A DNA stretch of 64,000 nucleotides from Sulfitobacter sp. HGT1 (GCF_013282155.1 NZ_BLWI01000002.1:62001-126000), one strand, 5' to 3'. Counted from the stretch's first letter, positions 37,794 to 47,270 are shown. Notes: a model not told the origin generated them from the sequence alone. Made by a program: numbers and translations.

Positions 37794-39032
37794 CTATGCT
37801 TCAGACATTATGGTGGCGCTTAGCGCGCGGACGTCTGCGGATGCAACAACCGTTTTTTCACTCACGAATTGTTCGTGGTTTTTTGATATCTGCGACAGAT
37901 CGTACAGATAGTTGACCATCGCGCCATTCGACTGCTTCATACCGTTTGGCGACACATCCGCACCTGCGTGAACTGCGTGTACCATGGCACCATTGCCCAG
38001 ATGGAACCGCGCAACAGGGTCAAGGGGGGTGCCATCGGGGCGCTTTGCCTCGAGCAGGTAATGGGCGGCCACCGCCGTTTGATCCGCATCTTGCGGGATC
38101 ACGGTGTCGGTCGCGGCCAGCCATTTGTTCAGTCCCGGAATAGGCGACAAGGTGACAAATGTCTTGAGCCCCGGCAGGTCGCGCGACAAATCCGCTGCCA
38201 CCTGTTTGATCAGCGAATTGCCAAAGGAAATGCCTGCAAGCCCGGCCTGACAGTTCGAAATCGAATAGAACACCGCAGTATCCGCGTCATCGGCGCTGAT
38301 CGCGTTGCGCCCGTTTGCCAGCAGGTTCTGGACCGAATTCGGGGTGCCTTTGGTCAGCGCGACTTCGACGAAAATCAGCGGCTCGTCCTGCATTGCAGGG
38401 TGGAAAAAACCGAAACACCGTCTGTCAGCGGGCTGCACCCGACGGCGCAGGTCATCCCAGCTGTCGATGGCGTGCACGGCCTCGTAGGCGATGATCTTTT
38501 CCAGAATTTGCGCAGGGCTGGACCAGTTGATCGGGCGCAGCACCAGAAAGCCACGGTTGAACCACGAGGCAAACAGATGTTGAAGATCGACATCAAGCGG
38601 TTCCAGCAACGGGTGATCGCGCAGCAATCCCAGCAAATCCTTGCGCATGGCCACCAACTGCCCCGTGCCGCCCGGCACCTGATTCAAGCGCCGGGTCAAT
38701 TCCTGACGGCGCGGTTCGCAGGCGCTGGCAAAGGCGCGGTAGCTTTGCTTGGACGGGGCGTCTTTGTAGGTCTTGAGCGTTTCGGTGACCGCCTGCGCGT
38801 CGATCTCAAGACCGTGGGTCATGAATTCGAAAAACGCCAGCTTCTCGGCGGCATCCATCGCGCCGTAGCGGTCAAGGATCAGGCGGGCCAAGGTGCTGCC
38901 CGACACTTCGCCCTGGCTGCCCAACAGCTTGAGACACAGATCGGCCGTTGTATGGCCTTCGACCTCGTCCTTGATGGCCTTGCGATGGCTGCGTTCAAAC
39001 ACCGACGCGAAAAGGCCCGCGATAAAGCTCAT
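37794..39032 (-). CDS. matA: Malonyl-CoA decarboxylase
   Basis: This enzyme decarboxylates malonyl-CoA to acetyl-CoA. From the ATG at 39032 the product is 412 residues, starting MSFIAGLFASVFERSHRKAI. The family motifs are present: VYYSIS-like AVFYSISNCQAGLAGISFGN near residue 265, TFVTLSPIPGLNKWL near 300 and a C-terminal RFHLGNGAMVHAVHAGAD with the conserved histidine. The start codon overlaps the stop of the TRAP large permease gene (ATGA). It forms matP-Q-M-A-B with its neighbours. Confidence 0.93.
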   Translation of the reverse strand: MSFIAGLFASVFERSHRKAIKDEVEGHTTADLCLKLLGSQGEVSGSTLARLILDRYGAMDAAEKLAFFEFMTHGLEIDAQAVTETLKTYKDAPSKQSYRAFASACEPRRQELTRRLNQVPGGTGQLVAMRKDLLGLLRDHPLLEPLDVDLQHLFASWFNRGFLVLRPINWSSPAQILEKIIAYEAVHAIDSWDDLRRRVQPADRRCFGFFHPAMQDEPLIFVEVALTKGTPNSVQNLLANGRNAISADDADTAVFYSISNCQAGLAGISFGNSLIKQVAADLSRDLPGLKTFVTLSPIPGLNKWLAATDTVIPQDADQTAVAAHYLLEAKRPDGTPLDPVARFHLGNGAMVHAVHAGADVSPNGMKQSNGAMVNYLYDLSQISKNHEQFVSEKTVVASADVRALSATIMSEA

Positions 39033-40345
39033 ACCGCCGCCCCCATCACCGCGTCCGGCAACCATGTGGCAAGGCCGGGAAAGACGCAGAGCAAGATGAT
39101 CGCCAGCACCATGCAGGCCACAAAGGGCAAGGACCCCATCAAAATGGTCTTGAGCGAGATGTCAGGCGCAATGCCGTTGATCACATAGAGGTTCAGCCCG
39201 ACAGGCGGGGAAATCAGCCCGATTTCCATGTTGATGGTCAACACCACCGCGAACCAGATCGGATCAAACCCCGCCGTAGTGATGATCGGCAACAAGATCG
39301 GTGCCGCCATCAATATCACCGCGACCGGAGGCAAAAAGAAGCCCGCAATCAGCAAGAATACGTTGACAAAGCCCATCAACACCCAAGGGTTCACATCCAG
39401 AGTGCCGATCCAGGTGGCGATGGATTGCGTGATGTAAAGGCTTGAGAGCATATAGGAAAACACCCCGGCAGCGGCGATGATGAACAGGATCATCACGCTT
39501 TCCTTGGTGCTGTCGCGCAGCACGACCCACAGGTCACGCGGGTTCCACAGCTTATAGATCACCATCGCGATCAGCAGGCACAAAAGCGCGCCCACGGCGG
39601 CGGTTTCAGACGGTGTCGCAACACCGCCATACATCGCGTAAAGCACCCCCAGAATGATAAACAGAAACGGCAGGACGCGCGGCAGGATCTCGAACTTTTC
39701 CTTCCACGTATAGTTGCCCGTCGCCAGCAATTCACGGTTCCCGGACTTCCAGGTGGAATAAAGCGACCACGCCATGAACAGCGCCACCAACATCAGACCC
39801 GGGATCACCCCCGCCAGAAACAGCCGCCCGATCGAGGTTTCCGTGGCAATGCCATAAACGATCATCGTGACCGAGGGCGGGATCAGAATGCCCAAGGTGC
39901 CCCCTGCCGCAATAGATCCGGCCGCCACACCGTCGGGATAGCCGCGTTTGCGCATCTCGGGGATGCCCATCTTGCCAATCGCGGCACAGGTTGCGGGGCT
40001 GGACCCGGACATCGCGGCAAACAGTGCACAGGCCCCGAGGTTCGAAATCACCAGCCCGCCCGGCACGCGGGTCAGCCAGCGTTCAAGCGCCTCGTACAGG
40101 TCGGCCCCTGCGCGTGTGGAGGCAATGGACGAGCCCATGATGATAAACATCGGGATCGACAAAAGCGCAAAGTTGTCCAGCTTGCCGAACAGGATTTCGG
40201 GCAGCAGTTCAAGCGACCGCATCCCGTCAAAGATCATCAGAAATCCGGTCGACACGATCAGCAGGCCAAGGGCTACAGACACACCGGAAAACAGAACGAT
40301 AATCGTGCTAAAGGCGACAAACGCACCAAGTGTAAGCGGATCCAT
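39029..40345 (-). CDS. matM: Malonate TRAP transporter large permease
   Basis: A 438-residue DctM-type permease with about twelve or thirteen membrane helices. GSSPATCAAIGKMGIPEMRKRG near residue 113 and GGTLGILIPPSVTMIVYGI near 148 are the family signatures, repeated weakly in the second half (LPPVAVILMAAPILLP). It imports substrate with a sodium or proton gradient, fed by the periplasmic protein MatP. It overlaps the next gene's start (matA) and starts in the stop region of the small permease gene matQ. The substrate is inferred from the operon. Confidence 0.92.
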   Translation of the reverse strand: MDPLTLGAFVAFSTIIVLFSGVSVALGLLIVSTGFLMIFDGMRSLELLPEILFGKLDNFALLSIPMFIIMGSSIASTRAGADLYEALERWLTRVPGGLVISNLGACALFAAMSGSSPATCAAIGKMGIPEMRKRGYPDGVAAGSIAAGGTLGILIPPSVTMIVYGIATETSIGRLFLAGVIPGLMLVALFMAWSLYSTWKSGNRELLATGNYTWKEKFEILPRVLPFLFIILGVLYAMYGGVATPSETAAVGALLCLLIAMVIYKLWNPRDLWVVLRDSTKESVMILFIIAAAGVFSYMLSSLYITQSIATWIGTLDVNPWVLMGFVNVFLLIAGFFLPPVAVILMAAPILLPIITTAGFDPIWFAVVLTINMEIGLISPPVGLNLYVINGIAPDISLKTILMGSLPFVACMVLAIILLCVFPGLATWLPDAVMGAAV

Positions 40346-40893
40346 TAGCTGTCCTCCAAGCCGAACGGCTTATCAATTTTCAGGATAACCGCGATCAGGT
40401 CGGCAATCAGTTGCAATAAAAACAGCGCAAATCCGATGGGCAGCGCGGCATAGGGTATCCACAAACGGACCCCCCAGATGGTGTCGGATTTCCAGTTGCG
40501 TTCAAACGCCAGATGCCAGAATTCATAGCCGTGCCACAGCATGATCGCGACCATGACGGTGGACAGCGACAAGGTGAAAATCGCCATGAAATAGCGCGCA
40601 CGCGGCCCCATCGACAGCGGGACCAGATCGACATTCACATGCCCGCGCAAACGCTGCACATAGGGCAGACCGACCAGCGTTGACGCAATGGCCAGATAGA
40701 TCACCGCCTCGGTTTGCCAGACGGTCGATCCGTTCAGCACAAAACGGATAAAGATCATCTGACAGGTAATGCCCACCGCAGCGACGATCATCGCCGCCGA
40801 ACACCAACCTGCAACCGTTGAAAGAGCAGCCACAACACGCAAGAACAGATTATCCCCTGTCCGCGCAGCGACGGCCGAGCTTTGGCCCGCCAT
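40345..40893 (-). CDS. matQ: Malonate TRAP transporter small permease
   Basis: A 182-residue DctQ-type membrane protein with four helices. The ATG at 40893 has AGGATGG upstream; longer in-frame extensions cross the intergenic region and are not used. Features typical of the family are QMIFIRFVLNGSTVWQTEAV near residue 43 and a C-terminal helix FALFLLQLIADLIAVIL. It is located between the binding protein and large permease genes. Confidence 0.9.
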   Translation of the reverse strand: MAGQSSAVAARTGDNLFLRVVAALSTVAGWCSAAMIVAAVGITCQMIFIRFVLNGSTVWQTEAVIYLAIASTLVGLPYVQRLRGHVNVDLVPLSMGPRARYFMAIFTLSLSTVMVAIMLWHGYEFWHLAFERNWKSDTIWGVRLWIPYAALPIGFALFLLQLIADLIAVILKIDKPFGLEDS

Positions 40894-40967
40894 AACACCA
40901 TCCTTAGAAGTTTGAGAATTTGAGATGTGCAAGGAAGGCCGCAAATGTGCAGCCTTCCTTGAGAAGT

Positions 40968-41954
40968 TTATTCGACCGCGAACGCCATATCGAGCAACGC
41001 TTGACCGTCCGGCACATCTGCCACGAACGCTTTGTACGATGTTTCCTGCGCCAGGGCACGCCATGCGTCAAAGTCGGCCTGTGTCATCTGCGCAATCTCT
41101 ACGCCCGCATCACGGAACACCTGCTCGGATTCTGCATCCTGCTTTTTGGCTTCTTCCAGATAGAAGGCCTGCGCTTTGGCCGATGCATCCAGCAATGCCT
41201 TTTGCTGCGGTTCTGTCAGGCTCTCGAACTTGGATTTGTTCATCAACAATGGCTGGTACATGAACCACAACGCCACATCGCCCGCAGGGGTATAGCACGA
41301 CACCTGTTCGTAAATCCGGTAGGACACGAAGGAAGACGACGACGTGTTGGCCGCTGTCAAAACGCCGGTTTGCATGGCGTTGTAAATCTCGGACGAGGCC
41401 ATCGAGGCGATGGACGCCCCTGCCCCGGCCAGCATTTGTTCAAACGCCTTGCCCGCCGCGCGGGTTTGCAGGCCCTGTACATCTTCGGGCTTGGTGATGC
41501 ATTTGTCTTTGCCGACAAAACCGCCAGCCAGATAGCCGTGAACCAGAACCATGACATCGTCATCGGCCATTTTCTCTTCGAGCGCGGCCATGAAGGGCGA
41601 GGCGCTCAGGCGGGCGGCGTGATCGTGGTTTTTCACCAGACCGGGCATCAACGTCAGGTTAAACGCAGGCTGTTGTCCACCCGCATAGCTTAGCGGCAGA
41701 ACGGTCATATCCAGCTGCCCGCTGCTGAGGGGGCGGTATTGTTCGCGCGGCTTGAACAGCGACTTTGATCCGAAAATCTGGATCTCCAGATCCACATCCG
41801 CCGCCTTGACACCATCAGCAACGATCTGTGCGACCTGATTGCGCACATCGGCGTTCGACCATTGGTGGGACAGACGCAGGGTTTCAGCATGAGCGGCCGA
41901 ACCAAGCGTAAAACAGGCAAGCGTCGCGGCTGCCTTGAGTGCAGTAAATTTCAT
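40968..41954 (-). CDS. matP: Periplasmic malonate-binding protein of the TRAP transporter
   Basis: A 328-residue DctP-type protein. The signal peptide is MKFTALKAAATLACFTLGSAAHAE. The ligand arginine is probably in GLQTRAAGKAF, the position used by DctP proteins to bind carboxylate, and NAMQTGVLTAANTS is a family stretch. GGAGGAATAT precedes the ATG at 41954. It is the first gene of the leftward matPQM-matAB unit. Confidence 0.9.
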   Translation of the reverse strand: MKFTALKAAATLACFTLGSAAHAETLRLSHQWSNADVRNQVAQIVADGVKAADVDLEIQIFGSKSLFKPREQYRPLSSGQLDMTVLPLSYAGGQQPAFNLTLMPGLVKNHDHAARLSASPFMAALEEKMADDDVMVLVHGYLAGGFVGKDKCITKPEDVQGLQTRAAGKAFEQMLAGAGASIASMASSEIYNAMQTGVLTAANTSSSSFVSYRIYEQVSCYTPAGDVALWFMYQPLLMNKSKFESLTEPQQKALLDASAKAQAFYLEEAKKQDAESEQVFRDAGVEIAQMTQADFDAWRALAQETSYKAFVADVPDGQALLDMAFAVE

Positions 41955-42038
41955 ATATTCCTCCCAGAATGTGACCAAGGTCAAACGCCCCGGTTCTACG
42001 ATGTCATGCTTTCCACGTTTTGCATTCCAAGTCAAATT

Positions 42039-42052
42039 TCTTGTATACAATT
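42039..42052. promoter_or_regulatory. Candidate MatR operator
   Basis: TCTTGTATACAATT contains the perfect 10-bp palindrome TTGTATACAA at 42041-42050, midway between matR and matP. GntR/FCD regulators bind sites of the form TNGTNNACNA. It resembles the operator I recall for rhizobial MatR (TCTTGTA/TACACGA). Confidence 0.6.
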
Positions 42053-42096
42053 TCTTCCATATTGCATTGTTTTTCGCCTGCTGTTACAAAGCACCC

Positions 42097-42744
42097 ATGG
42101 AAATCAGACGCGCAGACAAGATCGCCGAAACACTGGAACAGCTTGTGTTTGCAGGTAAATATCGCGACGGCGAACGTCTGGACGAAGTGAAACTTGCCGA
42201 ACAGTTTTGTGTGTCACGTACCCCCGTCCGCGAGGCGCTTCAGGTGCTTGTTGCCGCCGGAATCGCCGAACAGATTCCGCGCCGTGGCGTTTTCGTGCGC
42301 CAGCCCGGCCCCGTCGAGCTGATGGAGATGTTCGAGATGATGGCCGAGCTGGAAGCGTCCTGCGGGCGGCTGGCCGCATCAAGAATGACAGAGCAGGGAT
42401 TGCAACAACTGGCCGAGGCAAACGCCCGCTGCCAAGAGGCGATCACCCAGAATGACCACGCGCAATACTATGCCGAGAACGAGAAGTTCCACCAGATCAT
42501 CTATCGCGGGTCAGCGAACGGGTATCTGGAAAAACAAGCCTTGCGGTTGCAGAACAAGCTGCGCGCCTACCGCAAAATGCAACTGCGGTTTCGCGGCCGC
42601 ATGGGGCAGTCTATGGCCGAACACCGCCAGATCGTAGAGGCGCTTGAGGCTGAAGACGCAGAAAAGGTCGCGACAGTATTGCGCAACCACGTGGCCGTTC
42701 AGGGCGAAAAATTCCATCAGTTGATGGCGAATTTCAACAGCTAG
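42097..42744 (+). CDS. matR: GntR (FCD) family regulator of malonate genes
   Basis: A 215-residue transcription factor starting at ATG 42097 (MEIRRADKIAETLEQLVFAG). The N-terminal winged helix contains VKLAEQFCVSRTPVREALQVL near residue 40, and the FCD effector domain follows from about residue 75, with FEMMAELEASCGRLAA and HRQIVEALEAEDAEKVATVL. It is divergent from matP across 142 bp, with a palindrome in between. By analogy with rhizobial MatR it probably represses transport and catabolism in the absence of malonate, which is inference. The longer in-frame extension upstream crosses the operator and is not used. Confidence 0.88.
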   Translation: MEIRRADKIAETLEQLVFAGKYRDGERLDEVKLAEQFCVSRTPVREALQVLVAAGIAEQIPRRGVFVRQPGPVELMEMFEMMAELEASCGRLAASRMTEQGLQQLAEANARCQEAITQNDHAQYYAENEKFHQIIYRGSANGYLEKQALRLQNKLRAYRKMQLRFRGRMGQSMAEHRQIVEALEAEDAEKVATVLRNHVAVQGEKFHQLMANFNS

Positions 42745-42777
42745 GGTGCTGCCTGCCCGCCCCTGACGGTTTGTTGA

Positions 42778-43737
42778 TCACAGCTTGTCCGGTGGCGTGT
42801 CACCGCGAAAAAACGCATCCAGATTATCCAGCGCCTTGAACCCCATCGCATCGCGCGTCTTGACAGTGGCACTGCCGACATGGGGCATCATCATGATGTT
42901 CTCGTGCTGCGCAAATGCCGGATTGCCGCCGGGTTCAGTGACGAAACAATCCAGACCCGCCGCCCCGACATGGCCGGATTCGACGGCTTGCAGCAGCGCC
43001 GCTTCGTCGATCAGATTGCCCCGTGCGGTGTTCACGATCACACATCCCTGCGGTAGTTTCGCAAGGCGGTCGGTGTTCATCAATCCGGTCGTTTCAGGCG
43101 TGGCAGGGCAATGCAGCGACAGGAAATCGGACACCGCCAACAGATCATCAAGGTTTTCGTGATAGGTGGCCCCTGCCTCGTCTGCCTCGGACAGGCGGCT
43201 GCGGTTGTGATAGTGGATTTCCATATCGAACCCGCGCGCCTTGCGGGCAAAAGCGCGGCCCACGCCGCCCATGCCGATAATCCCCAGCCGTGCGCCGGTG
43301 ACCTGCTTGCCCACCAGAAAGGCGGGCGACCAGAAATCCCATGCGCCGGACCGCACCGTGCGGTCGCCGGCAACCGCATGACGTGCGGCCCCCAGCATCA
43401 GCATCATCGCCAGTTCGGCGGTGGCATCCGACAGTACGCCGGGCGTGTTGGTGACCGTGATCCCCTTGGCGCGCAGCGCGGGCAGATCGCAATGATCCAC
43501 GCCGACAGAATGGTTCGCGACGATGCGAAGCCGCGGGTCAAGACGGGCCACGACATCCGCGCTGAAATGTTCGGAATGGCACGGGATGATCCCGTCGACC
43601 TTGGCGCTCATCGCGATGATATCTTCGGCGCTGCCCGGTGCATCGGCAGGGTCCCAGATAACCTCGTAATCGCGGCGCGCACGGTTGAGCGTCGCCGCCG
43701 AAAGGCTGCGTGTGATCCAGATCACCGGCTTGGTCAT
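42778..43737 (-). CDS. D-2-hydroxyacid dehydrogenase (NAD(P)-dependent)
   Basis: A 319-residue enzyme that reduces a 2-oxoacid to a D-2-hydroxyacid or the reverse. The ATG at 43737 (MTKPVIWITRSLSAATLN) is used. RLGIIGMGGVGRAFARKARG near residue 145 binds the nucleotide, and the catalytic Arg, Glu and His are in IVNTARGNLIDEAAL, GLDCFVTEPGGNPAF and MMPHVGSAT. It resembles glyoxylate/hydroxypyruvate reductases, but the true substrate is not certain. It is last in the amidase-TRAP operon and begins 4 bp after the stop of a tiny membrane protein gene. Confidence 0.88.
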   Translation of the reverse strand: MTKPVIWITRSLSAATLNRARRDYEVIWDPADAPGSAEDIIAMSAKVDGIIPCHSEHFSADVVARLDPRLRIVANHSVGVDHCDLPALRAKGITVTNTPGVLSDATAELAMMLMLGAARHAVAGDRTVRSGAWDFWSPAFLVGKQVTGARLGIIGMGGVGRAFARKARGFDMEIHYHNRSRLSEADEAGATYHENLDDLLAVSDFLSLHCPATPETTGLMNTDRLAKLPQGCVIVNTARGNLIDEAALLQAVESGHVGAAGLDCFVTEPGGNPAFAQHENIMMMPHVGSATVKTRDAMGFKALDNLDAFFRGDTPPDKL

Positions 43738-43741
43738 ATGG

Positions 43742-43903
43742 TTAATCCCGTTTGTTTTTGCTTGAGGTGGCAAAGTCATAGGCCACGAACCCTAGGGTCA
43801 CGACGATGATGATCACCAGGTCCGGACTGGGGACCTTGACCGCCAAAATCAGCAGGAAGACAGTGATCGTGACAAAGGCGAAAAGAGCGAGGAAGCGGTT
43901 CAT
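43742..43903 (-). CDS. 54-residue membrane protein
   Basis: Reading leftward from ATG 43903 gives MNRFLALFAFVTITVFLLIL, followed by a short loop AVKVPSPD and a second hydrophobic stretch LVIIIVVTLGFVAYDF, ending ATSSKNKRD and TAA. AGGA lies about nine bases ahead of the ATG. The gene is 13 bp after the amidase stop and 4 bp before the dehydrogenase start, so it is in tandem with both. Two helices and a charged end indicate an inner membrane protein; the function is unknown. Confidence 0.62.
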   Translation of the reverse strand: MNRFLALFAFVTITVFLLILAVKVPSPDLVIIIVVTLGFVAYDFATSSKNKRD

Positions 43904-43916
43904 ATCATGTCATTCC

Positions 43917-45281
43917 TTATTGTGTTGCGCCATCGGCCCAGTCGAAAAGCCATTGCGCGGTGCGCATCAGTCGCGCGTCATTGCCACGCTCCCCGACCAG
44001 CTGGACGCCCATCGGCAGCCCCTCTTGCGAGGTGAGCAGCGGCAGGCTGATGCAAGGTGTGCCGCAAAAGGTCCACAGACCGTTGAAAATCGGATCGCCG
44101 GTTGTGTCCAGACCCAGCGGGGCTGGCCCGGTTGCCGACGGGCAGATCAACGCATCGCAGCGGGTCAGCAATTCGCCCAAGGCCGCGTTCAGCACCTTTG
44201 GCATATCGCAGGCCGACTGGTAATCGCGGGCAAGCACCGCGTTTCCTTCTGCAATCGCATCGCGGGTCACTTGTCCCAGCGTATCACCCATGTCGCGGGC
44301 ATAGGGGTAATAGTGATAGGCCATTTCGGCAAAGTTGATCAGCTTGCGCTGGTCTGCCGCCGATTGGAAAACCGAGGGCAGCGGCAATTCGAATGCCTGA
44401 TCACCAAGCGCTTCGATCAATTCGTTGAACGCTTCTTTCAGCTGTGGTTCTGCGCTTTCTTCCCAACCGGGCGGGCGCACGAAACCGAACACAGGTGCCA
44501 GCGGTGGCTTGGATGTGGCGGCGGCGTGCAGCGCGGGTGTGGGGGCAAGCGTGGTTGCGGGGTCGTCGATATCATGGCCGAACAGCACTTCGGCCAGCAA
44601 GGCAGCACCAGCCGGATCGCTGGCGAAAACACCGATGGTGTCCAGCGTTGGCGACTGGGTCAGCACCCCGCGCCGCGGGATCGCCCCGAATGTCGGCTTG
44701 TACCCGGTTACGCCGCAAAAGGATGCAGGTCGTATCACGGACCCGCCGGTTTGCGTGCCAATCGCCAGTGGCACCATGCCATCAGCGACAGCAGCGGCAG
44801 ACCCTTGCGACGACCCGCCCGGCGTATGGGCCAGATTATGCGGGTTGGCGGTTTTGCCCGGATGCATGAAGGCAAGTTCGGTCGTGACCGTCTTGCCCAT
44901 GATGATCGCGCCCTCTTTCTTGAGGCGTTCAACGATAAAGGCGTCGCGCAAAGGCACCCGCCCCGCATCGCCCGCGCAGCCGTTTTCAGTCGGAATGCGC
45001 AGGGTATCAATGACGTCTTTCAACCCCACCGGAAGCCCGTGCAGACGGCCCAAGGGCAGCCCCGCGCGGCGTTGGGCATCCAGCGTTTTGGCCTGCGCCC
45101 GAACGAAATCGGCGTCAAACCACGCCCACGCGCCGACCTCGGCCTCGCGGACCTCGATCCGCGCGATATAGCTTTCGACAAGGACGCTGGCATCCAGCGC
45201 ACCGGATGCCAGACGGTCGCGCAGGAGCGTCACGCTGGGTGACGCCACTGTGCGATCCGATTGCTGGGCCTTATTTACCAT
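43917..45281 (-). CDS. Amidase signature family hydrolase
   Basis: A 454-residue amidase with the Ser-cisSer-Lys catalytic triad. The lysine lies in GLPVGLKDVIDT near residue 88, and TPGGSSQGSAAAVADGMVPL then GTQTGGSVIRPASFCGV carry both serines near 150-180. It cleaves amide bonds of an unknown substrate. The start (45281) overlaps the end of the TRAP large permease gene by 11 bp. Since it is linked to a TRAP importer and a 2-hydroxyacid dehydrogenase, it may act on an imported amide, but this is inference. Confidence 0.9.
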   Translation of the reverse strand: MVNKAQQSDRTVASPSVTLLRDRLASGALDASVLVESYIARIEVREAEVGAWAWFDADFVRAQAKTLDAQRRAGLPLGRLHGLPVGLKDVIDTLRIPTENGCAGDAGRVPLRDAFIVERLKKEGAIIMGKTVTTELAFMHPGKTANPHNLAHTPGGSSQGSAAAVADGMVPLAIGTQTGGSVIRPASFCGVTGYKPTFGAIPRRGVLTQSPTLDTIGVFASDPAGAALLAEVLFGHDIDDPATTLAPTPALHAAATSKPPLAPVFGFVRPPGWEESAEPQLKEAFNELIEALGDQAFELPLPSVFQSAADQRKLINFAEMAYHYYPYARDMGDTLGQVTRDAIAEGNAVLARDYQSACDMPKVLNAALGELLTRCDALICPSATGPAPLGLDTTGDPIFNGLWTFCGTPCISLPLLTSQEGLPMGVQLVGERGNDARLMRTAQWLFDWADGATQ

Positions 45282-46689
45282 AGAACATTTCCGGCAAATA
45301 GAACACGATCGACGGGAAGATATACATCAGCACCATCGACAGGATCACGCAGAACAGGAACGGCATGACCCCCGCGAAAATCTGCGTCAACCGGAGTTCG
45401 GGCGGCGCGATCCCCTTGAGGTAATAGGCCGACATGGCCATGGGCGGCGTCAGGAAACTGGTTTGCAGGTTAAGCGCCACCAATATCCCAAAGAACAACG
45501 GGTCGATCCCGAACACGGCCAGAAGCGGCAGAAAGATCGGCACGAAGATGATGATGATCTCGGACCATTCCAGCGGCCAGCCCAGCAAGAAGATGATCAG
45601 CTGTGCAAGGATCAGGAACTGGATGGGTGTGAGGTCCATGCCCTGAACGAACTCGGAAATCACATGTTCCCCGCCAAGATACGAGAACACCGCCGAGAAG
45701 GTATAGGAACCGACAAACAACCAGCAAACCATCGCCGTTGTACGCAGAGTCAGATAGACGCTTTCACGCATCCGCTGCCACGTCATCGCGCGGTAGATAA
45801 AGGCCAGAAAGATACCGCCCAATGCGCCGATTGATGCCGCTTCGGTCGGGGTGGCAAGGCCGAACAGGATGGACCCCAGCACCGCAAAGATCAGGAAGGC
45901 GAGCGGCACAAAGGAAGTGATGATCATCCAAACCAGTTTGCCCATCGGCATGTCTGGCACTTCGTCGTCAGTGGGTCGGGGTGCCGAAGATGGCTGGATC
46001 AGCGACCGACCGACGATATAGACCAGATACAGGCCCACCAGTGTCAGGCCGGGCAGCAATGCCGCCGCATAAAGCCGCACGATAGAGACGTTGGTCGCGG
46101 CCGCATAAACGATCAGCATGATCGACGGCGGGATCAGAATACCCAAGGTACCACCCGCACAGATGATGCCCGCCGCAAAAGACGGATCATAGCGCGCCTT
46201 GAGCATCGCAGGCAGCGCCAGCAAGCCCATCAAAGTCACAACCGCCCCCACGATCCCCGTGGCCGTCGCGAACAAGGCGCAAGTGATCAGCGCCGCAACA
46301 CCCATGGAGCCGGGAACGTTTTTGGACGCGACGTTCAAGGTGGTGAACAGACGGTCAACGATGTTGGACCGCTCGACGATATAGCCCATGAACAAGAACA
46401 ACGGCACGGCGGTCAGAACTTCGTTCGACATCACCGTAAAGGTCTGGTTCACGAATAAATCGAATATTCGGTTGTTAAATAACCCCTCGAACCAGGTTGA
46501 CCATTGGTCCCACTGCCCCGCGGTTTCATCTAATCGGTCAAAGCTGCGCCACATGCGGCGTGCATCGAAATAGGCGTAATAGCCAAAGCCGATGCCCATC
46601 GCCATGAGCGTGAATGCAATCGGGAAGCCTAGGAAAACAAAGATGATGAACAGGCCCAACATCATCAGGGCAATATGCGGATCGGTCAT
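45271..46689 (-). CDS. TRAP transporter large permease, second system
   Basis: A 472-residue DctM-type permease. The family signature GGTLGILIPPSIMLIVYAAA is near residue 200; ICAGG precedes it. Compared with MatM it has an extra N-terminal loop (about residues 40-70, with WRSFDRLDETAGQWDQW) as in the group that transports 2-oxoacids, mannitol-like or other larger ligands. The start overlaps the small permease stop. It acts in the inner membrane with the next two genes. Confidence 0.9.
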   Translation of the reverse strand: MTDPHIALMMLGLFIIFVFLGFPIAFTLMAMGIGFGYYAYFDARRMWRSFDRLDETAGQWDQWSTWFEGLFNNRIFDLFVNQTFTVMSNEVLTAVPLFLFMGYIVERSNIVDRLFTTLNVASKNVPGSMGVAALITCALFATATGIVGAVVTLMGLLALPAMLKARYDPSFAAGIICAGGTLGILIPPSIMLIVYAAATNVSIVRLYAAALLPGLTLVGLYLVYIVGRSLIQPSSAPRPTDDEVPDMPMGKLVWMIITSFVPLAFLIFAVLGSILFGLATPTEAASIGALGGIFLAFIYRAMTWQRMRESVYLTLRTTAMVCWLFVGSYTFSAVFSYLGGEHVISEFVQGMDLTPIQFLILAQLIIFLLGWPLEWSEIIIIFVPIFLPLLAVFGIDPLFFGILVALNLQTSFLTPPMAMSAYYLKGIAPPELRLTQIFAGVMPFLFCVILSMVLMYIFPSIVFYLPEMFYGK

Positions 46690-47270
46690 GTGATATGGTC
46701 TTTCTCGGCCTTATTGGCTTCTTGCATCAAAAGGTCTTCGGTCTCGAAAACATCTTCGTCGGCCTCTACCCAATAGTTGTCTCTGATTGCGATGATGCAG
46801 CGGCATACTTGTCCAATGCCCTGAATAAACAGCAAGATACCCGCCGCTACGATCACCGCTTTGAACTGGTAGATCGGCACGCCTGCGGGGCTGTTGACCG
46901 ACACTTCGCCATATTGCCACGACCGGGCGGCATATTTCCAGCCGGCCAGGATCAACGCGATAACGCCGGGAAAGAAGAACACGATGTACAAGACAATGTC
47001 GATTTTGCCTTGGGTCTTGGGCTGCAAAAGCCGGTACAGGAAATCGCCCCGTACATGCCCACCCCGAGACAGCGTATAGGCCCCGCCCATCATGAACAGC
47101 GTTCCATACATGATAAACGACACATCCAGCGCCCATGCGGTCGGGTTGTTCATGACGTAGCGCACGAACACTTCGTAACCGGTGCCAATCGACATCAGCA
47201 AAATGAGCCAGGCAAATGATTTGCCAAACCAAGCGGAGAGGTTATCGGCGAACCGAATAATTGATAACAT
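46686..47270 (-). CDS. TRAP transporter small permease, second system
   Basis: A 194-residue DctQ-type membrane protein with four hydrophobic helices. FVRYVMNNPTAWALDVSFIM near residue 35 and GGAYTLSRGGHVRGDFLYRL near 61 are typical of this family. The acidic C-terminus (ADEDVFETEDLLMQ) is cytoplasmic. It lies between the binding protein gene (upstream, beyond a hairpin) and the large permease gene (overlapping). Confidence 0.88.
   Translation of the reverse strand: MLSIIRFADNLSAWFGKSFAWLILLMSIGTGYEVFVRYVMNNPTAWALDVSFIMYGTLFMMGGAYTLSRGGHVRGDFLYRLLQPKTQGKIDIVLYIVFFFPGVIALILAGWKYAARSWQYGEVSVNSPAGVPIYQFKAVIVAAGILLFIQGIGQVCRCIIAIRDNYWVEADEDVFETEDLLMQEANKAEKDHIT

Noticed and set aside
43806..45242. 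478-codon plus-strand open frame
   Set aside because: It lies opposite the amidase gene, which has clear catalytic motifs. The antisense translation looks like no family and is rich in Arg, Gln and His.
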